Below are positions 32,715 to 41,608 of a stretch of DNA of 64,000 nucleotides, piece by piece. Both the position numbers and the translations under genes were made by a program. The notes below the pieces were generated by a model that saw nothing but the letters and a program-made list of their open reading frames with translations, was not told the DNA's origin and searched no databases. The stretch's first letter is position 1. Each line of letters starts with the position of its first letter. Origin of the DNA: an uncultured Candidatus Saccharibacteria bacterium (GTDB lineage: Bacteria; Patescibacteriota; Saccharimonadia; Saccharimonadales; Saccharimonadaceae); assembly GCA_946404545.1 (NCBI GenBank), contig CAMJDZ010000004.1, positions 1 through 64,000 on the forward strand, read 5' to 3'.

Positions 32715-35273
32715 ATGAAATTCAGCAAAGCTTATGAACCAAACCAATTTGAACCAGATATCTACGCTCTCTGGGAAAAATCCGGTGCATTTGCACCTAC
32801 AAACAAAAAAGACGCTAGAAGCTACACAATCGTCATGCCGCCACCAAATGCAAACGGCAACTTGCACATTGGTCATGGCCTTACAATCGCGCTAGAAGAT
32901 ATTCTTACGCGCTATCATCGCCTCAAGGGCGATAACACCTGGTATATTCCAGGCGCCGATCATGCTGGATTTGAAACTTGGGTGGTTTACGAGCGTAGAC
33001 TAGAGGCAGAAGGGAAGACTCGTTTTGATTATTCCCGAGACGACCTTTACGAACAGGTTTGGAACTTCGTTCACGAACAACGTGGCAACATGGAGCTTCA
33101 GCTGAGAGCTCTCGGCGCATCTTGTGACTGGGACAGTCTTACTTTTACGCTCGACCAAAAAGTCGTCGACACCGTCTATAATACCTTCGAAAAGCTTTGG
33201 AAACAGGGTCTCATCTATCGCGGCGTCAAGCTCGTCAACTTCTGTACGAAACACCAGACCGCCTTTGCCGATATCGAAGTTACTCATAAGGACGAAAAGG
33301 GCAAACTTTGGGAAATCGCCTATCCACTCGTCAAGCCAAAGGACGGCATCGAAGAAATCATCGTTTCTACGACTCGCCCAGAAACTCTTCTCGGCGATAC
33401 CGCTGTCGCTGTTAACCCAGAGGATAACCGCTACAAGAACATAATTGGCGAGAAAGTCAAACTACCACTTACTGACCGCGAAATTGAAATCATCGCCGAC
33501 GAACACGCTGATCCAGAATACGGCACGGGTGTTGTAAAAATTACACCAGCCCACGATCCAAACGACTATGAAGTCGGCCAGCGTCATAATCTCGAAATGA
33601 TTACCGTCATCGGTTTCGACGGCAAAATGACCGCAGAAGCCGGTGCTAACTATGAAGGTCTCAGCACCACCGATGCCCGCCAAAAAGTCCTTGGCGACCT
33701 CGAAGATCAGGGCTTACTCCGCGGCGAACAGGACCTCGTCCACTCCGTTGGCCACTGCTACAAATGCGACGCCATCATCGAACCGCTCCTCAGGGAACAA
33801 TGGTTCATCGATGTTAAGCCACTCGCTGAACGCGCTATCAAGACGCTCGAGGCAAACAAGATTAAGTTTCACCCGGCAAACAAGAAGCGCGCCCTCATCA
33901 ACTATCTAAAGAACCTCAAAGACTGGAATATTTCACGTCAGATTCCATGGGGCATCCCAATTCCAGCATTCCAGAACGTCGACGACCCAACCGACTGGAT
34001 CTTCGACAAGCGCGTCGACCAGCAAGAAATCACCAAGAACGGCAAGACTTACCGCCGCGACGAAGATACCTTTGATACATGGTTCAGCTCCGGCCAGTGG
34101 CCAGTGATTACCACTAGCGACCGCCCACAGCACTATCCAACCAGCGTCATGGAAACCGGCGCCGACCTTCTATTCCCATGGGTCAGCCGCATGATTATGC
34201 TCGGCCTCTACAACACCGACGAAATCCCATTCGAAGACGTCTATATGCACGGCATGGTGCTCGATGAAAAGGGCCAAAAGATGTCCAAATCCAAGGGCAA
34301 CGTGATTAACCCAATCGAAATCGTCACCCAGTACGGCTCAGACGCATTGCGCCTTGGCCTCATCGCAAGCCGCAGCGCCGGCGTCAACCAAGCCTTCAGT
34401 AGCAGCAAGGTTATCGCTAGCCGCAACCTCTGCAACAAGCTCTGGAACGTTGCTCGCTTCATCCAAGACATGGTCGACAACGGTGCCGAGCAGGGCAACA
34501 AAGCCGCTGATAACTACGGCGAAGACTGGATCTGCCGCGAAATCAACAAGACCAACAAGGAAATCCAGAAGCTCATCAGCAATTACCGCTTCGCCGAAGC
34601 CGGTGACGCAATCTACGATCTCATCTGGAATAAATATGCTGACTGGTTCCTCGAAGGCGAGAAACTCTGGAAGAACACCGAGCTTCTCAAGACTACCCTC
34701 GAGCAGATTCTTATCATGCTCCATCCATTCGCACCATTCGTAACTGAAACGATTTGGCAGGCACTTAGCTGGACTGAAGGTATGGTCATGACGCAAACAT
34801 GGCCTGAGACGCTCAAATTCGACGCTAAACGCGCCGCAAAGTTCGAAGAGCTAATCTCTATCATCACGAACATCAGAAGCCACTTCCAGAGCCTCCCAGG
34901 CGCTGGTAGCTATCCAATCGCTTTCTACGACGATAAGCTCGTCTATGATAACCAGCTCTTGCTCCAGCACTTCACCAAGGCGCCAGGCGTCCCAGAAATC
35001 AAGCCAGAAGACGCCAAGGGTCTCCACCTTGCAATTGCCGGTCACCCAAATATCTACCTCGAGATTCCAGAGGGTATCCACGCCAAGTACAAGGCTAACC
35101 TCGAGGATCGCATCTTGAAGCTCGGCCAGGAAATCAACACGCTCGAGGCTCGCCTCCGTAATCCAAACTACGTCAAGAAGGCACCAAAGGAGCTCGTCGA
35201 CGAAACCAAGTCTCAGCTCGAGACCAAGTCAAAGCTTCTCGAAGACATGAAAGCAGAATTCGCTCTCGTCTAG
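32715..35273 (+). CDS. valS: Valyl-tRNA synthetase
   Basis: This class I synthetase charges tRNA-Val. The 852-residue protein has the signature PPNANGNLHIGHG (HIGH at 51-54), an editing domain in the middle (TTRPETLLGDTAVAVNP and PAHDPNDYEVG), and GQKMSKSKGN (KMSKS about 522-526). It ends in the coiled-coil tail typical of ValRS (ILKLGQEINTLEARLRN and TKSQLETKSKLLED). The family length is normal. The start is set by TATAAT (32702-32707) ending 7 nt before the ATG, with no Shine-Dalgarno, so the message is probably leaderless. A terminator follows at 35287-35311. Confidence 0.97.
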   Translation: MKFSKAYEPNQFEPDIYALWEKSGAFAPTNKKDARSYTIVMPPPNANGNLHIGHGLTIALEDILTRYHRLKGDNTWYIPGADHAGFETWVVYERRLEAEGKTRFDYSRDDLYEQVWNFVHEQRGNMELQLRALGASCDWDSLTFTLDQKVVDTVYNTFEKLWKQGLIYRGVKLVNFCTKHQTAFADIEVTHKDEKGKLWEIAYPLVKPKDGIEEIIVSTTRPETLLGDTAVAVNPEDNRYKNIIGEKVKLPLTDREIEIIADEHADPEYGTGVVKITPAHDPNDYEVGQRHNLEMITVIGFDGKMTAEAGANYEGLSTTDARQKVLGDLEDQGLLRGEQDLVHSVGHCYKCDAIIEPLLREQWFIDVKPLAERAIKTLEANKIKFHPANKKRALINYLKNLKDWNISRQIPWGIPIPAFQNVDDPTDWIFDKRVDQQEITKNGKTYRRDEDTFDTWFSSGQWPVITTSDRPQHYPTSVMETGADLLFPWVSRMIMLGLYNTDEIPFEDVYMHGMVLDEKGQKMSKSKGNVINPIEIVTQYGSDALRLGLIASRSAGVNQAFSSSKVIASRNLCNKLWNVARFIQDMVDNGAEQGNKAADNYGEDWICREINKTNKEIQKLISNYRFAEAGDAIYDLIWNKYADWFLEGEKLWKNTELLKTTLEQILIMLHPFAPFVTETIWQALSWTEGMVMTQTWPETLKFDAKRAAKFEELISIITNIRSHFQSLPGAGSYPIAFYDDKLVYDNQLLLQHFTKAPGVPEIKPEDAKGLHLAIAGHPNIYLEIPEGIHAKYKANLEDRILKLGQEINTLEARLRNPNYVKKAPKELVDETKSQLETKSKLLEDMKAEFALV

Positions 35274-35283
35274 CAAACAACAA

Positions 35284-35311
35284 AAGAGCAGGCCAAAAAC
35301 CCTGCTTTTTT
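35284..35311 (+). terminator. Terminator of valS
   Basis: AGCAGG pairs with CCTGCT, followed by a T-run. Confidence 0.8.
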
Positions 35312-35410
35312 GCTGCGCCTCTTGACTTTTTATCGCGTTTGTGCCATAATCGAAGAACCATTTGAGGCGTACTTTAATGAGTTCAGGGTTTCCAGTCAGG
35401 GGGTGATAAC

Positions 35411-35722
35411 ATGAGGGAAATTTTGAATAACGCAGGAAGAACAGTAATCAAGGCATCGGTCAGCGAAGAGACCGGAACCGTAAAAGTATTTTTTGACTAC
35501 CGACTCTATAAGAGAACAGCCAAAGAAGAAGCCGTGAAGCAGAAAATTGTTAATAGGCTCCGCGGCATTATGGCTTCTGGTCTGATTTCGGAATTTAGCC
35601 TTGAGAGATTGAGCGATGGAGAAATCGATATCTTCTACAATCCACTCTGTCACAAGATTGACGAGCTCGAGCCACCGCTCAATAAGCTCATCCTGTTTAT
35701 CGACGAGAGTGCGGAATCCTAA
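35411..35722 (+). CDS. Small orphan protein (103 residues)
   Basis: This 103-residue soluble protein has no recognised family. The sequence alternates hydrophobic strands (VKVFFDYRLY, EIDIFYNPL, LNKLILFIDE) with a charged helix (KEEAVKQKIVNRLRGIM), as in a small alpha/beta domain. It is supported by TTGACT-17-CATAAT upstream, GGGGGTGAT before the ATG, and a terminator that overlaps its stop. It is one of a run of three small genes after valS, each with its own promoter and terminator. Confidence 0.65.
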   Translation: MREILNNAGRTVIKASVSEETGTVKVFFDYRLYKRTAKEEAVKQKIVNRLRGIMASGLISEFSLERLSDGEIDIFYNPLCHKIDELEPPLNKLILFIDESAES

Positions 35723-35739
35723 GGTTCCGCACCTTTTTT
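35711..35739 (+). terminator. Terminator overlapping the stop of the 103-residue gene
   Basis: GCGGAA pairs with TTCCGC around the stop codon, then ACCTTTTTT. Confidence 0.75.
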
Positions 35740-35822
35740 AGGCACTAGCATCTTGACATTTTGCGATATTTATGCTAAAATAGAGGCAATATCTTTCACT
35801 CAATGAACAAGGAGGTGGTGTT

Positions 35823-36236
35823 ATGGGTGAAATTTATCGCATCATACCAGTAAATGACAGGCCATATGAGTGGGCGCTCAAGCAGCTGAAGCGTTATTTT
35901 CCGAAGCCGACAGCTTTCAAGCTTGACAACCTCGATAAATTCGACGGCGATCCGGATGCTACGATCTCAATCTTCCACAAGGAAAACCATGGAAAGAACG
36001 AGCCGGACATCATTCGCGTCGTCTGGAACGCAAACGGCAGCTTCAAGTACAGCGTCCTCGTAAACTACGACGAAATCAAGGCGAAATACCCGGGAATCGT
36101 CAAGCTTTACGAACAGAATGGCCTGCAGGCATACAACGCAGCTCTGCGTCATCATGAGCAAAACGAAAAAGCAGGCTATACTTGCCTCAACGATGACTTA
36201 GAGAAATACGTTCGCCAAGAAAGGGCTACTGGATGA
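35823..36236 (+). CDS. Small orphan protein (137 residues)
   Basis: This 137-residue soluble protein of unknown family is rich in aromatic residues, Asn and Lys, with segments IYRIIPVNDRPYEWALKQL, ATISIFHKENH and FKYSVLVNYDEIKAKYP suggesting a mixed alpha/beta fold. There is no signal peptide or membrane helix. Expression signals are strong: TTGACA-17-TAAAAT near 35755, AAGGAGGTGGTG before the ATG, and a strong terminator after the TGA stop. This TGA is one of several clear UGA stops in the window and shows that UGA is not generally reassigned here. Confidence 0.65.
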   Translation: MGEIYRIIPVNDRPYEWALKQLKRYFPKPTAFKLDNLDKFDGDPDATISIFHKENHGKNEPDIIRVVWNANGSFKYSVLVNYDEIKAKYPGIVKLYEQNGLQAYNAALRHHEQNEKAGYTCLNDDLEKYVRQERATG

Positions 36237-36241
36237 TTTTT

Positions 36242-36276
36242 AGCGCTCCCCAATATAACGGGGGGCGCTTTCATTT
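36242..36276 (+). terminator. Terminator of the 137-residue gene
   Basis: AGCGCTCCCC pairs with GGGGGGCGCT, followed by TTTCATTTT. Confidence 0.8.
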
Positions 36277-36281
36277 TACTC

Positions 36282-36310
36282 TTGACAAAATACTTAAGGT
36301 TTGCTATAGT
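36282..36310 (+). promoter_or_regulatory. Consensus promoter of a 79-residue gene
   Basis: TTGACA (36282-36287), 17 nt, TATAGT (36305-36310), then TATTGGGTATCT. It closely resembles the promoter and leader at 21201-21251. Confidence 0.85.
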
Positions 36311-36365
36311 AGCGGTATTGGGTATCTAAAATAAAAACAACAAAACAAAAAATGGAGACATCCAC

Positions 36366-36605
36366 ATGCCAGAAGCAGAACCAAAAGTAAACAATGAAGA
36401 AAACCCAAATACCGGTTGGGACAATATGGTAGAAGGCTCCCAGTCCGCCCTTACTAACGAACAAGAAGCCGCTCAGGCTAAGTTCACCCGCGAAGTTTTC
36501 ACCCGCGATGGCTTCAAAGAGACGATCACTGCTGACTCGCAGGAAGAGCTTAACGACAAGCTCGAATCCTTCCACGAGGCCGAAAACGACCGCTGGGCAC
36601 AATAA
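36366..36605 (+). CDS. Small acidic orphan protein (79 residues)
   Basis: This acidic 79-residue protein has a disordered Glu/Asn-rich N-terminus and a C-terminal part with FTREVFTRDGFKETITADSQ followed by a helical EELNDKLESFHEAE. No family is recognised. GGAG lies 9 nt before the ATG; an upstream ATG at 36352 is out of frame. Its promoter, leader element TATTGGGTATCT and even the preceding terminator sequence resemble those of the 40-residue gene at 21287, although the proteins share only acidity. A strong terminator follows. It is probably expressed at high level. Confidence 0.7.
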   Translation: MPEAEPKVNNEENPNTGWDNMVEGSQSALTNEQEAAQAKFTREVFTRDGFKETITADSQEELNDKLESFHEAENDRWAQ

Positions 36606-36624
36606 TCTAGCTATTCAAAAAATA

Positions 36625-36652
36625 AAGGAGCAGCTTGACTGCTCCTTTTTGA
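36625..36652. terminator. Terminator between the 79-residue gene and the HIT gene
   Basis: AAGGAGCAG pairs with CTGCTCCTT across a 5-nt loop, followed by TTT; convergent genes on both sides. Confidence 0.8.
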
Positions 36653-37027
36653 TTAGAACGCTAACTTCGCCTGAATCTCTTTAAACTCGTCTTCGGTCAA
36701 CTTTAGCGTGCGACCGTATTCCCAAGTCTCATCATAAGGCATCAGATGCACGTGAGCGTGCGGCACGTCCGTGCCGATCACCTTCATCAAAGTCCGGCGG
36801 CCGGAAACCTCTTCGAGGCGCGCTGCGACTTTTTTGACGCTCGCCCAAAGCGCATGATAATCCTCGTCCGAAAGCTCATAAATCTTATCGACCTCAACCT
36901 TCGGAATCACCAAAGTGTGGCCCTTGCTTTCCGGATTAATATCCAAGAACGCGAGAGTCTTATCGTCTTCATAAACCTTATAGCAGGGAATTTCACCCGC
37001 GACAATCTTCGAAAAAATGCTTGCCAT
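36653..37027 (-). CDS. HIT-family nucleotide-binding protein
   Basis: This 124-residue histidine-triad protein belongs to a family that hydrolyses or transfers adenylyl groups from substrates such as AMP-lysine or dinucleotides. The active-site motif HAHVHLMP places His90, His92 and His94, and the N-terminal FSKIVAGEIPCYKVYEDD is the standard family start. The length is typical for a one-domain HINT-type protein. AGGAG precedes the ATG. It lies downstream of the GtrA fusion gene, 23 nt away on the same strand. The physiological substrate cannot be told. Confidence 0.93.
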   Translation of the reverse strand: MASIFSKIVAGEIPCYKVYEDDKTLAFLDINPESKGHTLVIPKVEVDKIYELSDEDYHALWASVKKVAARLEEVSGRRTLMKVIGTDVPHAHVHLMPYDETWEYGRTLKLTEDEFKEIQAKLAF

Positions 37028-37050
37028 AAATACTCCTTTCCTCTATTTTA

Positions 37051-39027
37051 TTATTTTTTGCAAATCTTGCTCGCAATTCGCTCGAGCACTATGGTTGCCG
37101 TCAACACGAAAATCGGCACAAACACAATCAGATAGCGCGCCCGCGCCTCGAAGAGCATGTTAAACAGAATAATGCCAATCAAGGAAATCACCAAAACTGT
37201 CATATGGCGATCTTTTTTGAGGAACAAACATAGACCGCAAAGGAGCAACACTACTAGCCATACCGCCTGCTGCACTGCTGCAAGCACTGGATACTTGTTG
37301 CCAGTCTCATAAAATACGTCGCGCAAGAATGGCCCCATCTTCACATTGCGAATGTCATACATCACCGAGCCGTACGTACCCTCCGTCGCCCACGCAAATG
37401 TGCCATCATTAAACACTGTCAGCGCTTTCTTCTTGCTATGCTCGAGCAAACCAGAAACGCCAAACTCCTTCAAACGTCGCTTAATTTCCTCTTTTTGGCC
37501 CGCCGTACGCGCCGCCTTGTCCGTACCAAAGCTATCCGTGAAAATCACGTCTCTCAGAGCGTACACACCATTCGTGTCTTTATTCAGGCCCATCATCACT
37601 AGATGAAGCGGCCCCACGTCAAAGTCCTTCGTCACCTCAATCTTTGTCAGGCTAAACAACGCCGGGAAAGCGAGCATCGAAATCAACATACTGAGAACCA
37701 GCGCCGCGCCACCCTTCGCCATCTCTTTCAGACGAATCGTCTCTTTCTTCATGATACCGAAAATCACTTCGCCACCAAGAATCGCAATCGTCATAATCGC
37801 CGCGCTCGGCTTCGTCTTGTAGCCCCAATACGTCAACAAACCGATCAACGCCCACCACAGCCAGCGATGCTTCTCGGAGTCGTCCTTCTTGAGATATACG
37901 AAGTAGATAATCACAGGGAAGCAAATCGCCAACATGTCCGTATAAGGCACGTTAATCCAGCCCGACAGAGCGAGCAAAACGACAAACATTCCCCAGCCGA
38001 GATACGAAAATGCCTTCGATTTCGTCTTCCGGTAAATAATCCTAAACAGCAAATTGCCCGTAATAACAAGCAGCAAGACCTGCAAGCCAACGAGCACCAT
38101 GATGCCTTGCTCGCCACTCACGATGCCGAAAATCCGGTTCACCTTGAGCAAGAACGCCTCGAGCAGTAGTAAGAACTGCTGATTCGGCCAGCTCGAGAAA
38201 TACGAACTCTGAAATGCGCTCTCGCCCGGTTCAAACATTTCGTACGAAACGCGCTGCGCACTATCGAACACCGTGCCAACATCCCAACCTGGGTGGAAGC
38301 AGGTATTGAGCGTGACGTAAATTAACCCAATAAACAGCACTACCGACAAGATATTAATGCCTTTGTAACCCTTCTTTTTAAAAATCTTCAGCTTGTTCTT
38401 TTTTGCCAAAAACGCCAAGCCGCCAATCAATGCCCCCGCAATCAAAAGCAATACAATATTTGGCAACAAAAACTCTACTCTACGGTTATACTCGCAACCG
38501 CAAACGAACAAATTCAAAATCATGATCATGCCAATCATAAATGTCAGCAGACCATAAACCGCCCACTTCATCGCCGTGCCAATTCGCTCATTCAGCGTAA
38601 TACTTCTACGCGATGCCTTGAAAATCACAAGCTTACTCGCGACGTAGTTCAACACAATCACCACGATATTCGCGATAATCTTAATCAAAATATCGTTCAT
38701 GTGCAGACCGTCAACGAAGATAATCATAATCAGCCAGTCCAGCACACCCGTCGCAAGTCGACAGCCAAAGAACGACACTACTTCACGCGTAATTTCCTTG
38801 CGCGTCCGCGCGCGGCTCTTAAACACCCAGCGGCGATTCGTTAGATATGCGAACAACACCGCCAAGAACCAAGCGATAATCACGTACGGCACAGTACCAA
38901 GCTTGAAGACGCGCGAAAGCAGAGCATACGAAACGACATTGACCGCCGTCGTCAAAACGCCGAACACTAAGTACGGCACAACGTCTTTATGCTTCTTGTA
39001 GAGTCCTAAAATTTTATCTTTCATCAC
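37051..39027 (-). CDS. GtrA domain fused to a multi-spanning GT-C-like glycosyltransferase
   Basis: This 658-residue integral membrane protein has an N-terminal part (about residues 15-140, four helices) of the GtrA type: LVFGVLTTAVNVVSYALL, then a TNRRWVFKS loop and YVASKLVIFK. GtrA proteins are thought to flip lipid-linked sugars. The remaining 500 residues hold about ten more helices with a large extracytoplasmic loop, and end with FEARARYLIVFVPIF, as in GT-C-type or Dol-P-sugar-using transferases. It overlaps the GT2 gene upstream by 14 nt, which would supply the lipid-linked sugar. Together they resemble a compact GtrA-GtrB-GtrC glycan decoration system for wall polymers or surface proteins (inference). 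Confidence 0.8.
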   Translation of the reverse strand: MMKDKILGLYKKHKDVVPYLVFGVLTTAVNVVSYALLSRVFKLGTVPYVIIAWFLAVLFAYLTNRRWVFKSRARTRKEITREVVSFFGCRLATGVLDWLIMIIFVDGLHMNDILIKIIANIVVIVLNYVASKLVIFKASRRSITLNERIGTAMKWAVYGLLTFMIGMIMILNLFVCGCEYNRRVEFLLPNIVLLLIAGALIGGLAFLAKKNKLKIFKKKGYKGINILSVVLFIGLIYVTLNTCFHPGWDVGTVFDSAQRVSYEMFEPGESAFQSSYFSSWPNQQFLLLLEAFLLKVNRIFGIVSGEQGIMVLVGLQVLLLVITGNLLFRIIYRKTKSKAFSYLGWGMFVVLLALSGWINVPYTDMLAICFPVIIYFVYLKKDDSEKHRWLWWALIGLLTYWGYKTKPSAAIMTIAILGGEVIFGIMKKETIRLKEMAKGGAALVLSMLISMLAFPALFSLTKIEVTKDFDVGPLHLVMMGLNKDTNGVYALRDVIFTDSFGTDKAARTAGQKEEIKRRLKEFGVSGLLEHSKKKALTVFNDGTFAWATEGTYGSVMYDIRNVKMGPFLRDVFYETGNKYPVLAAVQQAVWLVVLLLCGLCLFLKKDRHMTVLVISLIGIILFNMLFEARARYLIVFVPIFVLTATIVLERIASKICKK

Positions 39028-39730
39028 GCTTCATATCTTTTTTAAACTTGCGGAATCCGCCTAACGCGTTCCAGCCAATCTTCACAATCTTGCGAATATT
39101 GATTGAATTTTTACCACCGTTTCGCGGCTTGAAACTAATCTCTTTAAACTCAATCTTCTCTTTGTAATAGGCGAAAAAAGTCGTAAACATGATGTTTGGC
39201 AAATCGTAATCATCGTCCAAACGATCGATGTATTTCGCGACCAATTCGGTCTTCATTAGTCTAAACGGCGCGTTTGCATCTGGCACCTTCACGCCAAAAT
39301 AATGCTTCAACAATCGGCAAACTACGCGCTCTACGAACGCCCGATCTTTGCCGTCTCCGCGCTCCGTGCGCTTACCGAGGATTGCATCATACTTCGTGCG
39401 CGCTTCCCAAAACGCCTTAAACTCAGCCGGGTCTGTCTGGCCATCTGAATCAGTCTGAAAAATCCAATCTGCTTTTTTACGAATCGCATATTTATAGAGC
39501 GCAATCACCTTTGGGCCATGGTATTTGCCCGTCTTTGAAAGAATTTCAATCTTTGGATATTTCTTTTTCAGCGCCAAAAGAATCTTGTGGGTTCCATCCG
39601 TACTGCCACTATCGGCCACCACGAGTCGGCTCGCCGCGTTTTTTGCGACAATCGGATACCAAGCCTTTACGGTTTCCTCAATATTCGCTTCCTCGTTGTA
39701 TGCCGGCATCACGACAAATACGGAACTCAT
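39014..39730 (-). CDS. GT2-family glycosyltransferase (GtrB/DPM1-like)
   Basis: This 238-residue family 2 glycosyltransferase probably makes a polyprenyl-phosphate sugar. The start VVMPAYNEE, the nucleotide-binding ADSGSTDGT (about 39-47) and the metal site QTDSDGQTDP (about 92-101) are clear. The C-terminal membrane helices of many GtrB proteins are absent, so it is a soluble or peripheral DPM1-like form. It is co-transcribed with the GtrA/GT-C fusion gene, which starts before its stop. The sugar is unknown. GGAG lies about 14 nt before the ATG. Confidence 0.88.
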   Translation of the reverse strand: MSSVFVVMPAYNEEANIEETVKAWYPIVAKNAASRLVVADSGSTDGTHKILLALKKKYPKIEILSKTGKYHGPKVIALYKYAIRKKADWIFQTDSDGQTDPAEFKAFWEARTKYDAILGKRTERGDGKDRAFVERVVCRLLKHYFGVKVPDANAPFRLMKTELVAKYIDRLDDDYDLPNIMFTTFFAYYKEKIEFKEISFKPRNGGKNSINIRKIVKIGWNALGGFRKFKKDMKRDER

Positions 39731-39874
39731 TCAGCAAAAACTCCACTTAATAACACTATTATCTTACCACGGAAACAAAAGGGCTCGCAAACGCGAAGTC
39801 TACCCGTTGACGATTTACAATCTCCGAAAATTCTGTTATGATATGCAAATCAAACACAGAAGGAGGTGATATAT

Positions 39875-40369
39875 GTGTTTGACGTTACAATTCCACAATT
39901 AACAGATGAACAGTTGCTCGAAAAGTATCGGGCAATCAAGCCGTTGGTTCGAGACGAAGAAGACGGAAAACTTTACTGGATCGAAGGCAAGGAAAATATC
40001 GAATACCTACGCGGCGTAGCCTATGATTGGACGCCAAAGAAGATTAGGACAGTCGAACCAGGCGAACTCCACGTAGTCGACGCCTACACTTTCGCTTGTC
40101 TCCATACTCTCGCCGGCAACTTTAGGGCAACCATTGCGGAAGTCCTTTCGCAAATTAACTACCCTTTGGCCGAGCAAAAAGTCCACCTCGGCGGAACTAA
40201 TGTTGTCATGGAGCTGGTTGGATTTGAGATTGTTGATTGGCCGAAAAGCTCAGACGATCTTTATAAGGACTATCTGACCGCCCACTTTACCGATCTCGGC
40301 TACCACGTATCGACCGTTAAGCTCCATTATTCAGGACCTAATTTCCACGGTTTCCCGGAAGGAGTATAA
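39875..40369 (+). CDS. Small orphan protein (164 residues), GTG start
   Basis: This 164-residue soluble protein has no recognised family. The start is taken as the GTG at 39875: AGGAGGTG ends about 7 nt upstream, whereas the longest reading would begin inside that ribosome site and the nearby ATG at 39873 is in another frame with an early stop. The protein opens FDVTIPQLTDEQLLEKYR. It has strand-rich central segments and a His/Gly-rich end. TTTACA-17-TATGAT provides a promoter, and a strong terminator follows. It belongs with the small orphan genes that carry full-length Shine-Dalgarno sequences. Confidence 0.65.
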   Translation: MFDVTIPQLTDEQLLEKYRAIKPLVRDEEDGKLYWIEGKENIEYLRGVAYDWTPKKIRTVEPGELHVVDAYTFACLHTLAGNFRATIAEVLSQINYPLAEQKVHLGGTNVVMELVGFEIVDWPKSSDDLYKDYLTAHFTDLGYHVSTVKLHYSGPNFHGFPEGV

Positions 40370-40383
40370 TCATCTGTCCATCT

Positions 40384-40412
40384 AAAAACCCGCTCATGTT
40401 GAGCGGGTTTTC
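40384..40412. terminator. Bidirectional terminator
   Basis: AAAACCCGCTC pairs perfectly with GAGCGGGTTTT; T-runs on both strands serve the convergent orphan and lipoprotein genes. Confidence 0.85.
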
Positions 40413-40415
40413 CTA

Positions 40416-40736
40416 TTAATTGGGTTCAATCATTTCCAGCTGACGAGTCATAATATTGTAGCGATAGGGCAAGCCGTTCTCGGCATACCAAACCGTCATA
40501 TAGCTCGTCGTATAATCGTCACCAATTACATTAAACGTATACGAACCGCCAATCCAATAAACAATCTTCGTCGTTTTTGCGTAGTATAAATTCTCATAAC
40601 CGGGAACTCTATCGAAGTCCGACTGAATCTTATAGTTTTCGGCTGCCGTATCGTCGCCGCCAGATGCTGCAACACAACCGGTGAAGCACAAAATCGAAAT
40701 AATCAAAACCAACAGTATTACAAGGAGCTTTTTCAT
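40416..40736 (-). CDS. Small lipoprotein
   Basis: This 106-residue exported lipoprotein has a classic type II signal: MKKLLVILLVLIISILCFTGC, shown here up to the lipobox Cys21, which would be diacylated. The mature part is a small beta-rich domain (YENLYYAKTTKIVYWIGG, then YMTVWYAENGLPYRYN), similar in feel to short lipoproteins of Gram-positive bacteria that read a ligand or salt form (DUF6440-like at best). GGGAGGG precedes the ATG. The function is unknown. Confidence 0.75.
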   Translation of the reverse strand: MKKLLVILLVLIISILCFTGCVAASGGDDTAAENYKIQSDFDRVPGYENLYYAKTTKIVYWIGGSYTFNVIGDDYTTSYMTVWYAENGLPYRYNIMTRQLEMIEPN

Positions 40737-40813
40737 TTTTTGCCCTCCCTCAAAAATCTAGAATAGAAATTATTATAATACAATTCACACAATCAGTCAA
40801 TCGTCAGCCCCCC

Positions 40814-40842
40814 AAGAAAAACCGGCTATAAAAGCCGGTTTT
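40814..40842 (-). terminator. Terminator of the 74-residue gene
   Basis: AAAACCGGCT pairs with AGCCGGTTTT; on the minus strand a TTTTTCTT run follows. Confidence 0.8.
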
Positions 40843-40853
40843 GAGATGATAAG

Positions 40854-41078
40854 CTATTCCCTAAAACTTAAAAGAGAATCAGCCATAATCTGTCGTGATG
40901 CATCGGTGATGGTTACTTCGCAAGGCGGCGGGCCCGCATTAATCATGCCGTATATCGGCTTAGGCCGAATTCCTTGCTTCTCGTCTTCCTCGGCCTGCTT
41001 AAGATCCGCCTCGATTTGCTGCATAACATCCTCGAGATTTTCATCATCAAAGCTATAATGAATATCCTTCTTGTCCAT
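40854..41078 (-). CDS. Small orphan protein (74 residues) with NxGxP...VxIT motif
   Basis: This 74-residue protein has an acidic helical N-terminus (DENLEDVMQQIEADLKQAEE) and a C-terminal segment INAGPPPCEVTITDASRQIM. That segment resembles LNEGGPSKVEITKESREEI in the 57-residue protein encoded at 41609, so the two are probably related. TAGGAGGTGACAGC precedes the ATG, a near-complete complement of the 16S rRNA tail. No known family. Confidence 0.65.
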   Translation of the reverse strand: MDKKDIHYSFDDENLEDVMQQIEADLKQAEEDEKQGIRPKPIYGMINAGPPPCEVTITDASRQIMADSLLSFRE

Positions 41079-41127
41079 GCTGTCACCTCCTAAGGTGCTA
41101 ACTTACCAAATAAGTCCCAATAAGTAA

Positions 41128-41472
41128 TCAGGATTCCCTTTTGACGCGAGTAAACTCGAAGTACGGCTCATAGCTTTCGTTATAAGCCGGACCATCATAA
41201 CGAACTTTCCAGCCTTTCTTCTTGTAATAGGGCTCAAAATCCAGCCAGCCCTTGTCGAAGAAATCGCTGTTTTTAAACTTCTTGCCTGCCTCCTTCAGTA
41301 ACTTCTTTGCACGAGCAATGATATCCTTCTGCAATATCTTTATCGTGCCCTTACAGCATTTTTCAGACAATAAGTCGTTGACGGCTTGAAACACTTCCTT
41401 CGGAATTACTTGCTCGAGATGCCTTTTTTCCGCTTCTTTCGGGGTAATTGCTAAGTTTTCTTCATTTCCCAT
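41128..41472 (-). CDS. Small orphan protein (114 residues), phage-like
   Basis: This 114-residue protein starts at the ATG at 41472, where AAAAGGAGGTGAT lies just upstream; the longer frame is not supported. The first half is helical (PKEVFQAVNDLLSEKC, KDIIARAKKLLKEAGKKF). The second half has WLDFEPYYKKKGWKVRYDGP followed by YNESYEPYFEF, which recalls short uncharacterised proteins found in phages; that resemblance is from memory and unproven. TTGACT-17-CATGAT is a plausible promoter. It sits between the related 74- and 57-residue genes. Confidence 0.62.
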   Translation of the reverse strand: MGNEENLAITPKEAEKRHLEQVIPKEVFQAVNDLLSEKCCKGTIKILQKDIIARAKKLLKEAGKKFKNSDFFDKGWLDFEPYYKKKGWKVRYDGPAYNESYEPYFEFTRVKRES

Positions 41473-41608
41473 CTGATCACCTCCTTTTGTGGGGAATGAT
41501 GAATTTATCATGACATGGAACGCAAATCTAGTCAAGAGAGGGCCGGCACCCCAGCAATAATCTGTGCTACAATACTCATAACCCATCGCTCTTTAAGGAG
41601 GTGATCGA

